From Calidifontimicrobium sp035325925 (GTDB lineage Bacteria; Pseudomonadota; Gammaproteobacteria; Burkholderiales; Burkholderiaceae_C): a DNA stretch of 64,000 nt. Below the pieces are notes generated by a model. The model saw only the letters and a list, made by a program, of their open reading frames with translations, made no database searches and was not told the origin of the DNA. The DNA lies in NCBI RefSeq assembly GCF_035325925.1, contig NZ_DAOKZA010000006.1:1-64000 (forward strand), in the 5' to 3' direction. The translations under genes and the position numbers were made by a program. Within the stretch, counting starts at the first letter, position 1; every line of letters starts with the position of its first letter. Positions 29,027 through 38,125 of the stretch are shown here, piece by piece.

Positions 29027-30106
29027 TCACCCGGCGTACAGCGCGACCGCCGCGACGTTGAGCGCGTACAGCGCGACCAGCCCGATGCTGACCCAGCCCA
29101 CGGCGCGCAGCAGGCGGCCCTGCGGCCGGTAGTACAGGCCGACGACGGCCAGCCCGGTCATCGCCACGGCGAAGCCGGCCGTCGTCGCGTGCGCGACGGA
29201 CACCTCGGCCAGCAGCGAGGCACCGGGGTGGAACAGGTCGTCGACGGCGAGGATGGCGACGTTGAACAGGTTGCTGCCCAGCAGGTTGCCGATGGCCATG
29301 TCGAGCGCGCCGATGCGCACCGCCGACACGGTGACCGCCATCTCGGGCAGCGTCGTCACCGCCGACACGAACACGGTGCCCACGAAGCTGCGGCTCCAGC
29401 CCATCGTCTGCGCGATCTCGGTGGCGACGAAGGGCAGGCGCATGCCCGCCAGCAGCACGACGAGCGCGGCGATCGCGAAGCGCAGCACGTGCCCGGCGAC
29501 GCGGGCACGGGCACGGTCGTCGACGCGGGCACGGGCGCGGTCGGCGACGCGCGCGGCGCCACCGGACTGCGTGTCGCGCTCGTGCAGGAACACGGCGCGC
29601 ACGGCGACGACGTACAGCGCCAGCAGCAGCGGCGTCGACGCGCCGATGCCCGGCATCACGGCCTGCAGCCACGCGGGCGGCCCGCCGGCGCGCTGCGCCG
29701 CGTGACCGAGCAGGATCGCGACGCCGACGAGGCCGAACATCATCGCGCCGAACGCGCCGGCGAGGATGTGGCTCTGGCTGGCCTGGCGGTACAGCGGGTT
29801 GCCGCGCACCAGCAGGTCGACGACGGCGAGGAACGCCAGGTTCAGCACGCACGCGCCCAGCGCATTGCCCACCGCCACGTTCGGCGCCTGCGCCACCGTC
29901 ACCGCCGTGATGCCGGTGGCCAGCTCGGGCAGCGACGTGACGGTGGCCACCAGCGCGACGCCGACCCAGGTGCGCGACAGGCCGAGCGCCTCGGCGATCG
30001 CGTCGGCCTCGCGCGTGAGGCGATAGCCGCCCACGCCGATCAGCAGCGCCAGCAGCGCGAACTGCAGCCAGGCCCACGCGAGCGGCCCGATCACGGGCGG
30101 CTCCAC
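29027..30106 (-). CDS. CaCA-family sodium/calcium exchanger-like protein
   Basis: A 359-residue membrane protein with two homologous halves. The alpha repeats are visible: ATVTSLPELATGITAV with GNALGACVLNLAFL in the first half and SAVTTLPEMAVTVSAV with GNLLGSNLFNVAIL in the second; the Glu of each is the ion-binding residue. Family members exchange Ca2+ for Na+ or H+. The cytoplasmic loop between the halves holds an 8-residue tandem repeat (RARARVDD and relatives) from a 24-base DNA repeat. Start is GTG 30106. It lies between a Usp gene and the second P-type ATPase. Confidence 0.9.
   Translation of the reverse strand: MEPPVIGPLAWAWLQFALLALLIGVGGYRLTREADAIAEALGLSRTWVGVALVATVTSLPELATGITAVTVAQAPNVAVGNALGACVLNLAFLAVVDLLVRGNPLYRQASQSHILAGAFGAMMFGLVGVAILLGHAAQRAGGPPAWLQAVMPGIGASTPLLLALYVVAVRAVFLHERDTQSGGAARVADRARARVDDRARARVAGHVLRFAIAALVVLLAGMRLPFVATEIAQTMGWSRSFVGTVFVSAVTTLPEMAVTVSAVRIGALDMAIGNLLGSNLFNVAILAVDDLFHPGASLLAEVSVAHATTAGFAVAMTGLAVVGLYYRPQGRLLRAVGWVSIGLVALYALNVAAVALYAG
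29497..29544. repeat. 24-bp in-frame tandem repeat in exchanger gene
   Basis: Two 24-base copies (29497-29520 and 29521-29544) differ at two positions, and a third partial copy begins at 29545. They encode an Arg/Ala/Asp-rich 8-residue unit in the central cytoplasmic loop and are a likely site of slippage. Confidence 0.7.
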
Positions 30107-30226
30107 GCGCGGGCGGTCGGACTTCCGATGGGCACGCGCGCAGCGTAACCGCTCGGCCGCGCCCGCCGTGCGGGAACCGGGCAGCGGCGCCGGCGTCTAC
30201 CCGGGGCTGATACCCTGCGCCGACGC

Positions 30227-32965
30227 ATGAATCCACGATCCGAATCGCCCCGCGCCGAGGCGGCGACGCCCGCCTGGCACGCGCTCGGTGCCGACGAGGC
30301 ACTGCGCGCGCTCGACGCCCGGCTGCACGGACTGACGCAGGCCCAGGCGCGCGAGCGGCTGGCGCGTCACGGCCCGAACCGGCTGGCCGAGGTCAAGCCG
30401 CCCGGTGCCTGGGTGCGGCTGGCGCGGCAGTTCGACAACCTGCTGCTGTACGTGCTGATGGCCGCGGCCGCGGTCACCGCGCTGATGGGCCACTGGGTCG
30501 ACACCGGGGTGATCGCCGCGGTGGTGGTGCTCAACGCGGTGATCGGCTTCGTGCAGGAGGGCAAGGCCGAGAAGGCGCTGCAGGCGATCCGCCACCTGCT
30601 GTCGCCGCACGCGGTGGTGCTGCGCGACGGCAGGCAGCACGACATCGACGCCGCCGACCTGGTGCCCGGCGACGTCGTGCTGCTCGCGTCGGGCGACAGC
30701 CTGCCGGCCGACGTGCGGCTGCTGCAGGCGCGCAACCTGCGCGTCGACGAGTCGGCGCTGACCGGCGAGTCGGTGCCGGTGGACAAGCGCGTCGAGCCGG
30801 TGGCGGCCGACGCCGCGATCGGCGACCGCCTGTGCATGGGTTACGCCGGCACGCTGGTCACGCAGGGGCAGGCGCGCGCCGTCGTCGTGGCCACCGGCGC
30901 GGCCACGGAGATCGGGCGCATCGGCAAGATGCTCGAGTCGGTCGAACAGGGCAAGACGCCGCTGCTGCAGAAGATGGAAGGCGTGGGCCGCCTGCTCACG
31001 TTCGTGATCCTCGGCGTCGCGGCGGCGCTGTTCGCGTTCGGCACCGCGGTGCGCGGCATGCCGGCCGGCGAGGTGTTCATGGCCGCGGTGGGCCTGGCGG
31101 TGGCGGCGATCCCCGAGGGGCTGCCGGCGATCATGACGATCACGCTGGCGATCGGCGTGCAGCGCATGGCGCAGCGCCACGCCGTCATCCGCCGGCTGCC
31201 CGCCGTCGAGACGCTGGGTTCGGTGACGGTGATCTGCTCGGACAAGACCGGCACGCTCACGCGCAACGAGATGACGGTGCAGCAGGTCGTGCTGGCCGGC
31301 GGCCGCGTCGACGTCGACGGTGCCGGCTACGCGCCCGACGGCGCGCTCAGGCGGGGCGACGAGGTGCTCGACCCGGCCGCCCTCACGCAGCGTGCCCCGG
31401 CGCTGGCGGCGCTCGTCGAGGTGGCGGCGCTGTGCAACGACGCCAGCGTGCACGAGGCCGACGGCCGCTGGACGCTGGCCGGCGACCCCACCGAGGGCGC
31501 GCTGCTGACGCTGGCGATGAAGGCCGGGCAGAACCCGGCCGAGCTGAAGGTCGAGCGGGCGCGGCTCGACGTGATCCCGTTCGAGTCGCAGCACCGCTTC
31601 ATGGCCACGCTGCACGCCACCGACGGCGACGCGACGGTCGCGCTGGTCAAGGGCGCGCCGGAGCGCGTGCTGGACATGTGCACGACGCAGCTCGCCGACG
31701 ACGGCGCGGCGCAGCCGCTCGACGCGGGGCGCTGGCACGCCGAGGTCGAGGCGCAGGCCAAGGCGGGCCGCCGCGTGCTCGCGCTGGCGCGGCGCGGCTT
31801 TGCCGCCGGGAAGGAAGACCTCGACCACGCCGACGTCGCGCAGGGCCTGACGCTGCTCGGCCTGGTGGGCATCATCGACCCGCCGCGCGACGAGGCGATC
31901 CGCGCGGTCGCGCGGTGCCGCGACGCGGGCATCCGCGTGACGATGATCACCGGCGACCACGGCGTGACCGCCAGCGCGATCGCCGCACAGCTGGGCATGG
32001 GCGACGCGCTGAAGGCCGTCACCGGCCCCGAGCTCGAGGCGATGGACGACGCCGCGATGCGCGAGGCGGTGCGCGACGTGCGCGTGTTCGCGCGCGCCAG
32101 CCCCGAGCACAAGCTGCGCCTGGTGCGCGCGCTCAAGGCCAACGGCGAGATCGTCGCGATGACCGGCGACGGCGTCAATGACGCGCCGGCGCTCAAGCAG
32201 GCCGACGTCGGCGTCGCGATGGGCATGAAGGGCACCGAGGCGGCCAAGCAGGCCGGCGCCATCGTGCTCGCCGACGACAACTTCGCGTCGATCGCGCACG
32301 CCGTCGAGGAAGGCCGCACCGTCTACGACAACCTGAAGAAGACCGTGACCTTCCTGCTGCCGATCAACGGCGGCGAGTCGATGGCGCTGCTGGTGGCGGT
32401 GCTCGCGGGCGTCGCGCTGCCGATCGCGCCGGCGCAGATCCTGTGGGTGAACATGGTGTCGTCGGTGGCGCTGGCGATGGTGCTGGCCTTCGAGCCGACC
32501 GAACCCGACGTGATGCGGCGCCCGCCACGCCCGGTCCGCGAGCCGATGCTGTCGCGCTTCCTGGTGTGGCGCATCGTGTTCGTCTCGGCGCTGTTCCTGG
32601 CCGGCATCTTCGGCATGTTCGAGTGGGCGCTGTGGCACGGCGCCAGCGTCGACGCGGCGCGCACGGTGGCCGTCAACACGCTGGTGTGCATGGAGGTGTT
32701 CTACCTGTTCAGCGTGCGCTACCTGAAGGCGCCGTCGTTCACGTGGCAGGGCGTCAAGGGCACGCCACGCGTGCTCGCCGCGGTGGCCGGCGTGTTCGTG
32801 TTGCAGCTGGCGTTCACCTACGCGCCGTTCATGCAGACGCTGTTCCGCACCGAGGCGCTGCCGCTGGCCACCGGCGCGGTGATCGTCGTCGCGGGCGTGG
32901 TGCTGCTCGTGGTGCTCGAGGTCGAGAAGGCGCTGCTGCGCCGCCTCGGCGCGCTGCGCGCCTGA
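30227..32965 (+). CDS. P-type cation-transporting ATPase (P2-like), second copy
   Basis: A 912-residue pump, paralogous to the one at 15.3 kb: RERLARHGPNRLAEVKPPGA, LTGESVPVDK, IPEGLPAIMTITLAIGV, catalytic Asp339 in CSDKTGTLT, and MTGDGVNDAPALKQADVGV. C-terminal membrane part is complete (ILWVNMVSSVALAMVLAFEP). It most resembles the bacterial P2 pumps (Ca2+-ATPase or Na+/K+-like); the transported ion is not clear. It is divergent from the CaCA exchanger, with about 120 bases between the two starts, suggesting joint control of cation efflux. Confidence 0.93.
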   Translation: MNPRSESPRAEAATPAWHALGADEALRALDARLHGLTQAQARERLARHGPNRLAEVKPPGAWVRLARQFDNLLLYVLMAAAAVTALMGHWVDTGVIAAVVVLNAVIGFVQEGKAEKALQAIRHLLSPHAVVLRDGRQHDIDAADLVPGDVVLLASGDSLPADVRLLQARNLRVDESALTGESVPVDKRVEPVAADAAIGDRLCMGYAGTLVTQGQARAVVVATGAATEIGRIGKMLESVEQGKTPLLQKMEGVGRLLTFVILGVAAALFAFGTAVRGMPAGEVFMAAVGLAVAAIPEGLPAIMTITLAIGVQRMAQRHAVIRRLPAVETLGSVTVICSDKTGTLTRNEMTVQQVVLAGGRVDVDGAGYAPDGALRRGDEVLDPAALTQRAPALAALVEVAALCNDASVHEADGRWTLAGDPTEGALLTLAMKAGQNPAELKVERARLDVIPFESQHRFMATLHATDGDATVALVKGAPERVLDMCTTQLADDGAAQPLDAGRWHAEVEAQAKAGRRVLALARRGFAAGKEDLDHADVAQGLTLLGLVGIIDPPRDEAIRAVARCRDAGIRVTMITGDHGVTASAIAAQLGMGDALKAVTGPELEAMDDAAMREAVRDVRVFARASPEHKLRLVRALKANGEIVAMTGDGVNDAPALKQADVGVAMGMKGTEAAKQAGAIVLADDNFASIAHAVEEGRTVYDNLKKTVTFLLPINGGESMALLVAVLAGVALPIAPAQILWVNMVSSVALAMVLAFEPTEPDVMRRPPRPVREPMLSRFLVWRIVFVSALFLAGIFGMFEWALWHGASVDAARTVAVNTLVCMEVFYLFSVRYLKAPSFTWQGVKGTPRVLAAVAGVFVLQLAFTYAPFMQTLFRTEALPLATGAVIVVAGVVLLVVLEVEKALLRRLGALRA

Positions 32966-32979
32966 GCGCGGCACGCGGT

Positions 32980-33339
32980 TCAGGTCAGGCGCCTGAACAC
33001 CAGGTGCACGACGACCGGTTCCCCGTCGTGCGCCAGTGCATGGCGCTGGCTTTCGATCTCGGTGCCGCCGTGCGCGGCCAGCGCCTGGATCTCGCGCGCG
33101 GCCGCGTCGTAGACGAAGGGGTTCTCCAGCCACGTGCCGGCCGACGGCAGTTCGGCGACGTGCAGCAACTGCAGCGTGAACGCGTCGGCCTGCGTCGGCA
33201 GCACCTTGACGCGCAGCGCCTCGGCGTCGGGGCCTTCCACGCTGCCACCGCCGCAGGCGGCGAGCAGTACGGCGATCGCGCCGCCCAGCAGCAGGCGGCG
33301 CAGCGAGTTCGGGACGATCGTGGTGAGGGTCTTGTTCAT
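32980..33339 (-). CDS. Putative lipoprotein
   Basis: A 119-residue exported protein with a lipoprotein signal: MNKTLTTIVPNSLRRLLLGG, hydrophobic core AIAVLLAAC, Cys29 as the lipid-attachment residue, then GGGSVEG. The mature part is about 90 residues with no family I recognise; it contains a paired polar region (ESQRHALAHDGEPVVVHLVF) that looks like beta strands. Monocistronic, convergent with the P-type ATPase gene (14 bases between stops). Confidence 0.75.
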   Translation of the reverse strand: MNKTLTTIVPNSLRRLLLGGAIAVLLAACGGGSVEGPDAEALRVKVLPTQADAFTLQLLHVAELPSAGTWLENPFVYDAAAREIQALAAHGGTEIESQRHALAHDGEPVVVHLVFRRLT

Positions 33340-33445
33340 GGTCGTGTCGTCGCGGTGGAAGCCATGCAGTGTTCAGGTCCCGTGTGACGGTGCCGTGACC
33401 GCCGCCGCTGTCGACGAGCGCCCCGACCGCTGGCGTCTGCCGGTG

Positions 33446-34300
33446 TCAGGCTGGCACCGGCGCCGCCAGCGCCTCGGCGGCTTCGGCCGCCTCGGCGCGC
33501 ACCTGTGCCTCGAAGCGCGTCCAGTCGACGATCTCGAGCCGGCCGTCGTCGTGCTCGACGAGCGCGGTCAGGCTCTCGACCCAGTCGCCGTCGTTGGCGT
33601 AGAGGATGCCGTCGATGTCGCGCAGCTCGGCGTGGTGGATGTGGCCGCAGACGACGCCGTGCGCGCCGCGCCGGCGAGCCTCGGCCGCCACCGCCGACTC
33701 GAAGTCGCTGACGTAGCTCACCGCGCGCTTGACCTTGAACTTGAGGTAGCGCGACAGGCTCCAGTACGGCAGCCCCATGCGAGCGCGCAGCGAGTTGACG
33801 TGCCGGTTGAGCTTGAGCACCGTCTCGTAGGCCCAGTCGCCGACGTGCGCGAGCCAGCGTGCGCACTGGATCACGCCGTCGAACAGGTCGCCGTGCGTGA
33901 TCCACAGCCGCCGGCCGTCGGCCGTCTCGTGCATCCAGTCGTCGACGACCTCGATGCCGCCGAAGCTGTGCTCGACGTAGCGGCGCGCGAACTCGTCGTG
34001 GTTGCCGGGCACGAAGATCACGCGTGTGCCCTTGCGCGCCTTGCGCAGCAGCTTCTGCACGACGTCGTTGTGCGCCTGCGGCCAGTACCACTGCCGCCTG
34101 AGCTGCCAGCCGTCGACGATGTCGCCGACGAGAAACAGCGTCTCGCACTCGACGGCGCGCAGGAAGTCGAGCAACTGGCCCGTCTGGCACCCGGGCGTGC
34201 CCAGGTGCAGGTCGGAGATCCACACCGTGCGCACGCGCAGGTGCGGCGACGGGTCGTGCCGCTCGCACCGGAGCGCATCGAACAGGGCGTCACGTTGCAT
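33446..34300 (-). CDS. PlcP-like metallophosphoesterase (COG2908, LpxH superfamily)
   Basis: A 284-residue calcineurin-type phosphoesterase with the full metal set: SDLHLG, GDIVDGW, GNHDEF, THGDLFD and GHIHHAE. The wording around it (TPGCQTGQLLDFLRAVECET and RRQWYWPQAHNDVVQKLLRK) matches the PlcP group, enzymes annotated as UDP-2,3-diacylglucosamine diphosphatases that release diacylglycerol from phospholipids during phosphate-starvation lipid remodelling. It is the last gene of an operon with a diacylglycerol-type glycosyltransferase and Psd, which supports the PlcP reading over LpxH. Start ATG 34300; an in-frame TTG at 34306 is less likely. Confidence 0.78.
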   Translation of the reverse strand: MQRDALFDALRCERHDPSPHLRVRTVWISDLHLGTPGCQTGQLLDFLRAVECETLFLVGDIVDGWQLRRQWYWPQAHNDVVQKLLRKARKGTRVIFVPGNHDEFARRYVEHSFGGIEVVDDWMHETADGRRLWITHGDLFDGVIQCARWLAHVGDWAYETVLKLNRHVNSLRARMGLPYWSLSRYLKFKVKRAVSYVSDFESAVAAEARRRGAHGVVCGHIHHAELRDIDGILYANDGDWVESLTALVEHDDGRLEIVDWTRFEAQVRAEAAEAAEALAAPVPA

Positions 34301-34322
34301 GAGCAACGATCGTGGCCGGCGA

Positions 34323-35495
34323 TCACGACGCGTGCGTGAACGCTTCGAGACAGTTCCGTGATGTCGCGTCGGGCCGCGGCGGCGCCTCGAGCATGCGTGC
34401 GAGCAGCGCCGTGATCTCGTAGACGGCGCGGTTGTCGAGCTTCGCGACGCACCCGCGCAGCGCCGGCAGCCGCTCGCGCAGCGTGCCGATGGCCTCCGGC
34501 AGCTCGCGGAAGCTGCGCAGCACGAGGCCCACGCCCTGCTCGCGCACCCAGTCGGTGTTGTAGCGCTCCTGTGGCATCGTCGACCGGTTGCGCGTCGTCA
34601 CCACCGGCAGCCCGCAATGCAAGGCTTCGCTGAGGCTGCCCGGGCCGGGTTTGCCGACGAAGAAGTCCGCCAGCCGCAGCCAGCCGGCCACCTCGGGCGT
34701 GAAGCCGACGACGACGTGCGGCGCGCGCGCCGGCAGTGCCCGCAGGCGCGCCGCGAGTCGGGCGTTGTGGCCGCACAACAGGATCAACGGCAGGTCGGCG
34801 AGGCGAGCGGCGATGTCGAGCATCTCGGCCGAGCCGTGGCCGCCGAACATCACGACGCCGGTCAGCGCATGCGGCTGCAGGCCGCGGCGCTCGCGCTCGC
34901 GCGCGCGGTCCACCGCCATCGGCGCGTGGAACTCGGGGCGCAGGATCATCCCCGAGACGCGGTGCACGCGCTGCGGCGCACAGCCCAGCGCCAGCGCCTG
35001 CGCGACCGCGCGGTCGGTGCCGCAGACCACCTGCTGCGCGACGCCCGGCTCGATCCAGAACGACGGCGGGTGGTCGGCGAGGTCGGTCAGCACCGTGACG
35101 AACGGCACCCCGGGCAGCGTCGAGGCGAGGCTCTCGCCGAGCGCGCGGTTGAAGTTCGGCACCAGCGAGACGACGAGGTCGGGCTCGCCAGCCGCCCAGT
35201 GGCGCTGCAGGCGCGGCACCAGCGTCGGGTGCAGCAGGCGCAGGCTCGCCTGCAGCACCTTCAGCTCCTGCGAGAGGCCGAGCGTCCAGCCGCGCGCCAG
35301 GCGCGCGTTGTAGTACGCCTCGGGCGCCAAGCCGGTGAAGCGGCGAAAGTACTGCTGCGGGTCGAGCACCTCGAACAGGTTGGTCAGCCGCACGCGCCAC
35401 GGCCGCTGCTGCTGCGCGGCGACGGCGGCCAGCGCATGCGCCGCCGCGCGGTGACCGCCGCCGGCGTTGAAGTAGACGAGTTCGACGGTGTGCAT
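34323..35495 (-). CDS. MGDG synthase-like glycosyltransferase (GT28/MurG type)
   Basis: A 390-residue glycosyltransferase of the MurG/monogalactosyldiacylglycerol synthase fold. The N-terminal loop is VYFNAGGGHRAAAHALAA (GGGH motif), and the C-terminal sugar-nucleotide site reads FFVGKPGPGSLSEALHCGLP. The protein probably adds a hexose to diacylglycerol on the inner membrane. A perfect AAGGAGG ribosome binding site is 4 bases before ATG 35495. It follows psd by 32 bases and precedes the PlcP-like gene by 22, one operon. Donor sugar and product are not known; a role in another glycolipid is possible. Confidence 0.85.
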   Translation of the reverse strand: MHTVELVYFNAGGGHRAAAHALAAVAAQQQRPWRVRLTNLFEVLDPQQYFRRFTGLAPEAYYNARLARGWTLGLSQELKVLQASLRLLHPTLVPRLQRHWAAGEPDLVVSLVPNFNRALGESLASTLPGVPFVTVLTDLADHPPSFWIEPGVAQQVVCGTDRAVAQALALGCAPQRVHRVSGMILRPEFHAPMAVDRARERERRGLQPHALTGVVMFGGHGSAEMLDIAARLADLPLILLCGHNARLAARLRALPARAPHVVVGFTPEVAGWLRLADFFVGKPGPGSLSEALHCGLPVVTTRNRSTMPQERYNTDWVREQGVGLVLRSFRELPEAIGTLRERLPALRGCVAKLDNRAVYEITALLARMLEAPPRPDATSRNCLEAFTHAS

Positions 35496-35527
35496 CGGAC
35501 CTCCTTGTCGATGGTTCGGGGGGGCGG

Positions 35528-36460
35528 TCAGGCCGCGGGCGGCAACCGCAGCAGCGGCTCGCCCATGCGCACGCGCCGTGCGGGCGCGACGCCCTCGGCG
35601 AGCGCGAAGCCGCGCGGGGCGAAGACGACGATCGTCGAGCCATGCTGGAACCAGCCCATCTCGTCGCCCTTCGCGTAGCGCGCGTCGCACGGCATCTCGT
35701 GCGGCCCGCGCCAGCGCAGGTGCAGCAGCACGTCGAGCGCGTGCAGGCGGATGCTCGCCACCAGCACCGCGGCCACCGGCACCAGCGTGACCACCGGCCC
35801 GGCGTCGAGCCGGTAGCGCAGCGCGGCGCGCTCATTGCGGCAGAACAGGCGCCCGACGCGCGCGAGCGCGACCGGGTTGACGTTCCACGTGTCGCCGCTG
35901 AAGTAGGTCACGTGCTCGAGCGTGCCTTGGTGCGGCGCGTGGAAGCGGTGGTACATCGTCGACGTCAGCCGCAGCGTCACGTAGATGCCGTCGCGGTACG
36001 GCTCGGCCGCGGGCGTGCTGCCGAGCAGGGCCTTGAGCGGGTACGCCATGCCCTTGGCCTGCAGCGCCTGCAGCCCGTCGAGCGCGCCGCAGGCGCCGAC
36101 GATGGCGTCGCACGGGCTCGTCAGCAGCGCGGGGTCGGGATCGACGGGGCGCGCGCCGGGGCGCAGCTCGCGCACGAAGCACTCGTGCAGGCTTGCGTAG
36201 CGCTGCGGCTTGGCGTCGCTGAGGTCGAGGTCGGTGAACGCGCGCCACACCGCGATCGACGTGCGCGCGAGCCACGGCTGGCGGATCTGGCTGAACCAGC
36301 CGACGAGGCGCGTCAGCGCGATGCGCGGGACGCGGTTCGTGAGCAGGAAGTTCAGGTCCTCCTGCTGCAGCACGCGGTCGCGCCAGCGCCGCCAGCCCGC
36401 CGGGCGCGGGGCTTTCACGCCGGCGTCACCGGCGTCGGTTACAGATCGCGCTTCACTCAC
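35528..36460 (-). CDS. psd: Phosphatidylserine decarboxylase
   Basis: A pyruvoyl-enzyme proenzyme of about 310 residues. Self-cleavage occurs at the GST of FQHGSTIVVFAP (Ser275 becomes the pyruvoyl group); the catalytic Asp is in SPCDAIVGACG and the His in YHRFHAPHQGTL. It makes phosphatidylethanolamine from phosphatidylserine in the inner membrane. Start is uncertain: GTG 36460 lies only 11 bases from the divergent aminotransferase start, while GTG 36418 would shorten it by 14 residues with no loss of conserved sequence. First gene of the lipid operon. It may be a second psd beside a housekeeping copy elsewhere. Confidence 0.88.
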   Translation of the reverse strand: MSEARSVTDAGDAGVKAPRPAGWRRWRDRVLQQEDLNFLLTNRVPRIALTRLVGWFSQIRQPWLARTSIAVWRAFTDLDLSDAKPQRYASLHECFVRELRPGARPVDPDPALLTSPCDAIVGACGALDGLQALQAKGMAYPLKALLGSTPAAEPYRDGIYVTLRLTSTMYHRFHAPHQGTLEHVTYFSGDTWNVNPVALARVGRLFCRNERAALRYRLDAGPVVTLVPVAAVLVASIRLHALDVLLHLRWRGPHEMPCDARYAKGDEMGWFQHGSTIVVFAPRGFALAEGVAPARRVRMGEPLLRLPPAA

Positions 36461-36471
36461 GAGCCACCTCG

Positions 36472-38121
36472 ATGAACGAACCCCTGGTCCTCGGCACCAC
36501 GATGCTCGGCCTGTTGGCCGCCCTGCTGCCGCGCGCGCGCCGGCGCCTGCAGCTGTCGCTCGCCAAGCACCGCTCGCTCGCCGGCCACGCGCGCCTGGCC
36601 AGGCGCGTCGCGCGCTGGCTGCCCGGCTACGCCTACGACGAGGCGCAGTTCTTCGCCAGCGACGGCGCACCGCCCGCGGTGCAGGCGCAGCGTCGCGCGG
36701 CGCTCGAGCGCCTGGCCGCCGTGTACCGCGAGCGCTACCCGCGCACGCTCGAGCTGACCGCCGAGACGGCCGAAGGCCTGGCCGACCTGCAGTTCACCGG
36801 CCGCTACCGCGTGCCGTTCCAGTACGCGCCGGTGCTGCGCCAGCACCTGCGCGCCGGCGCCTTCGTGCGGTCGGCCTCGGGCGTCACGATGACCGACCTC
36901 GACGGCAACGTGTTCTACGACCTCACGGGCTCGTACGGCGTCAACGTGCTCGGCGTCGACGTCTACAAGGCGTGCATCGCCGAGGGCAGCGCGCGCGTCG
37001 AGGCGCTCGGGCCGGTGCTCGGCAGCCTGCACCCGGTCGTGGCACGCAACGTCGCGCGGCTCAAGCGCATCTCGGGGCTCGACGAGGTGAGCTTTCACAT
37101 GTCGGGCACCGAGGCGGTGACGCAGGCGGTGCGGCTGGCGCGCTACCACACGCGGCGCAGCCACGTGGTGCGCTTCTGCGGCGCCTACCACGGCTGGTGG
37201 GAGGACGTGCAGCCCGGGCCCGGCAACCCGGTCATGCCGCGCCAGACCTACACGCTCGCCGACCTGGACCCCCGCACGCTGCAGGTGCTGCGCACGCGGC
37301 GCGACATCGCCTGCGTGCTCGTCAACCCGCTGCAGGCGCTGCACCCGAACGCGCCGGCACCGGGCGACTCGAGCCTCGTCGACGGCTCGCGGCGCGCGCA
37401 CTTCGACCGCGCCGCGTACACCGACTGGCTGCTCGCGCTGCGCCGGGTGTGCAGCGAACGCGGCATCGTGCTGATCTTCGACGAGGTGTTCGTCGGCTTT
37501 CGCCTCGCGCCGGGCGGCGCGCAGCAGTACTTCGGCGTCCAGGCCGACCTCGTCACCTACGGCAAGACGCTCGGCGGCGGGCTGCCGGTGGGCGTGGTGT
37601 GCGGCCGCCGCGACCTGATGAAGCGTTTCCGCGACGACCGCCCGGCCGACGTGTGCTTCGCGCGCGGCACGTTCAACGCGCACCCTTACGTGATGGGCGC
37701 GATGGACGCCTTCCTCGACCGCCTCGAGACGCCCGCGGTGCGAGCGATCTACGACGGCCTCGACGCGCGCTGGAACGCGCGCGCCGAGCGCCTGAACGCC
37801 ATGCTGCGCGACGCCGGCGTGCCGGTGCAGGTCGCGAACCTGTCGACGATCTGGACCGTGCTCTACACGCAGCCGGGGCGCTACCACTGGATGCTGCAGT
37901 ACTACCTGCGCAAGCACGGGCTGGCGCTGAGCTGGGTCGGCAGCGGGCGCCTCATCTTCAGCCTGAACTACGGCGCCGACGAGTTCGACGCGGTGGCCGA
38001 GCGCTTCGTCGCCGCGGCGCGCGAGATGCACGCCGACGGCTGGTGGTGGCGCGACGAGCGCGTGACGCACGGGTCGATCCGCCGCAGCGTGCTGCGCGAG
38101 GTGCTCAAGGCCAGGCGCTGA
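36472..38121 (+). CDS. PLP-dependent class III aminotransferase
   Basis: A 549-residue fold-type I enzyme related to glutamate-1-semialdehyde aminomutases. PLP-binding features: SFHMSGTEAVTQAVRLAR, LIFDEVFVGFRL, and the Schiff-base Lys365 in YGKTLGGGLPVG. About 120 extra N-terminal residues, starting with a hydrophobic stretch (LGTTMLGLLAALLPRARRR), are unlike hemL and may anchor it to the membrane. It is divergent from psd and within the lipid locus, so an amino group on a lipid headgroup or precursor is conceivable, but the substrate is unknown. Confidence 0.85.
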   Translation: MNEPLVLGTTMLGLLAALLPRARRRLQLSLAKHRSLAGHARLARRVARWLPGYAYDEAQFFASDGAPPAVQAQRRAALERLAAVYRERYPRTLELTAETAEGLADLQFTGRYRVPFQYAPVLRQHLRAGAFVRSASGVTMTDLDGNVFYDLTGSYGVNVLGVDVYKACIAEGSARVEALGPVLGSLHPVVARNVARLKRISGLDEVSFHMSGTEAVTQAVRLARYHTRRSHVVRFCGAYHGWWEDVQPGPGNPVMPRQTYTLADLDPRTLQVLRTRRDIACVLVNPLQALHPNAPAPGDSSLVDGSRRAHFDRAAYTDWLLALRRVCSERGIVLIFDEVFVGFRLAPGGAQQYFGVQADLVTYGKTLGGGLPVGVVCGRRDLMKRFRDDRPADVCFARGTFNAHPYVMGAMDAFLDRLETPAVRAIYDGLDARWNARAERLNAMLRDAGVPVQVANLSTIWTVLYTQPGRYHWMLQYYLRKHGLALSWVGSGRLIFSLNYGADEFDAVAERFVAAAREMHADGWWWRDERVTHGSIRRSVLREVLKARR

Positions 38122-38125
38122 CGGT

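Noticed and set aside
33446..34300. Calling the phosphoesterase LpxH
   Set aside because: The GCQTGQLLDFLRAVECET and RRQWYWPQ wording and the lipid-glycosyltransferase operon fit the PlcP group better; LpxH remains a possible reading.
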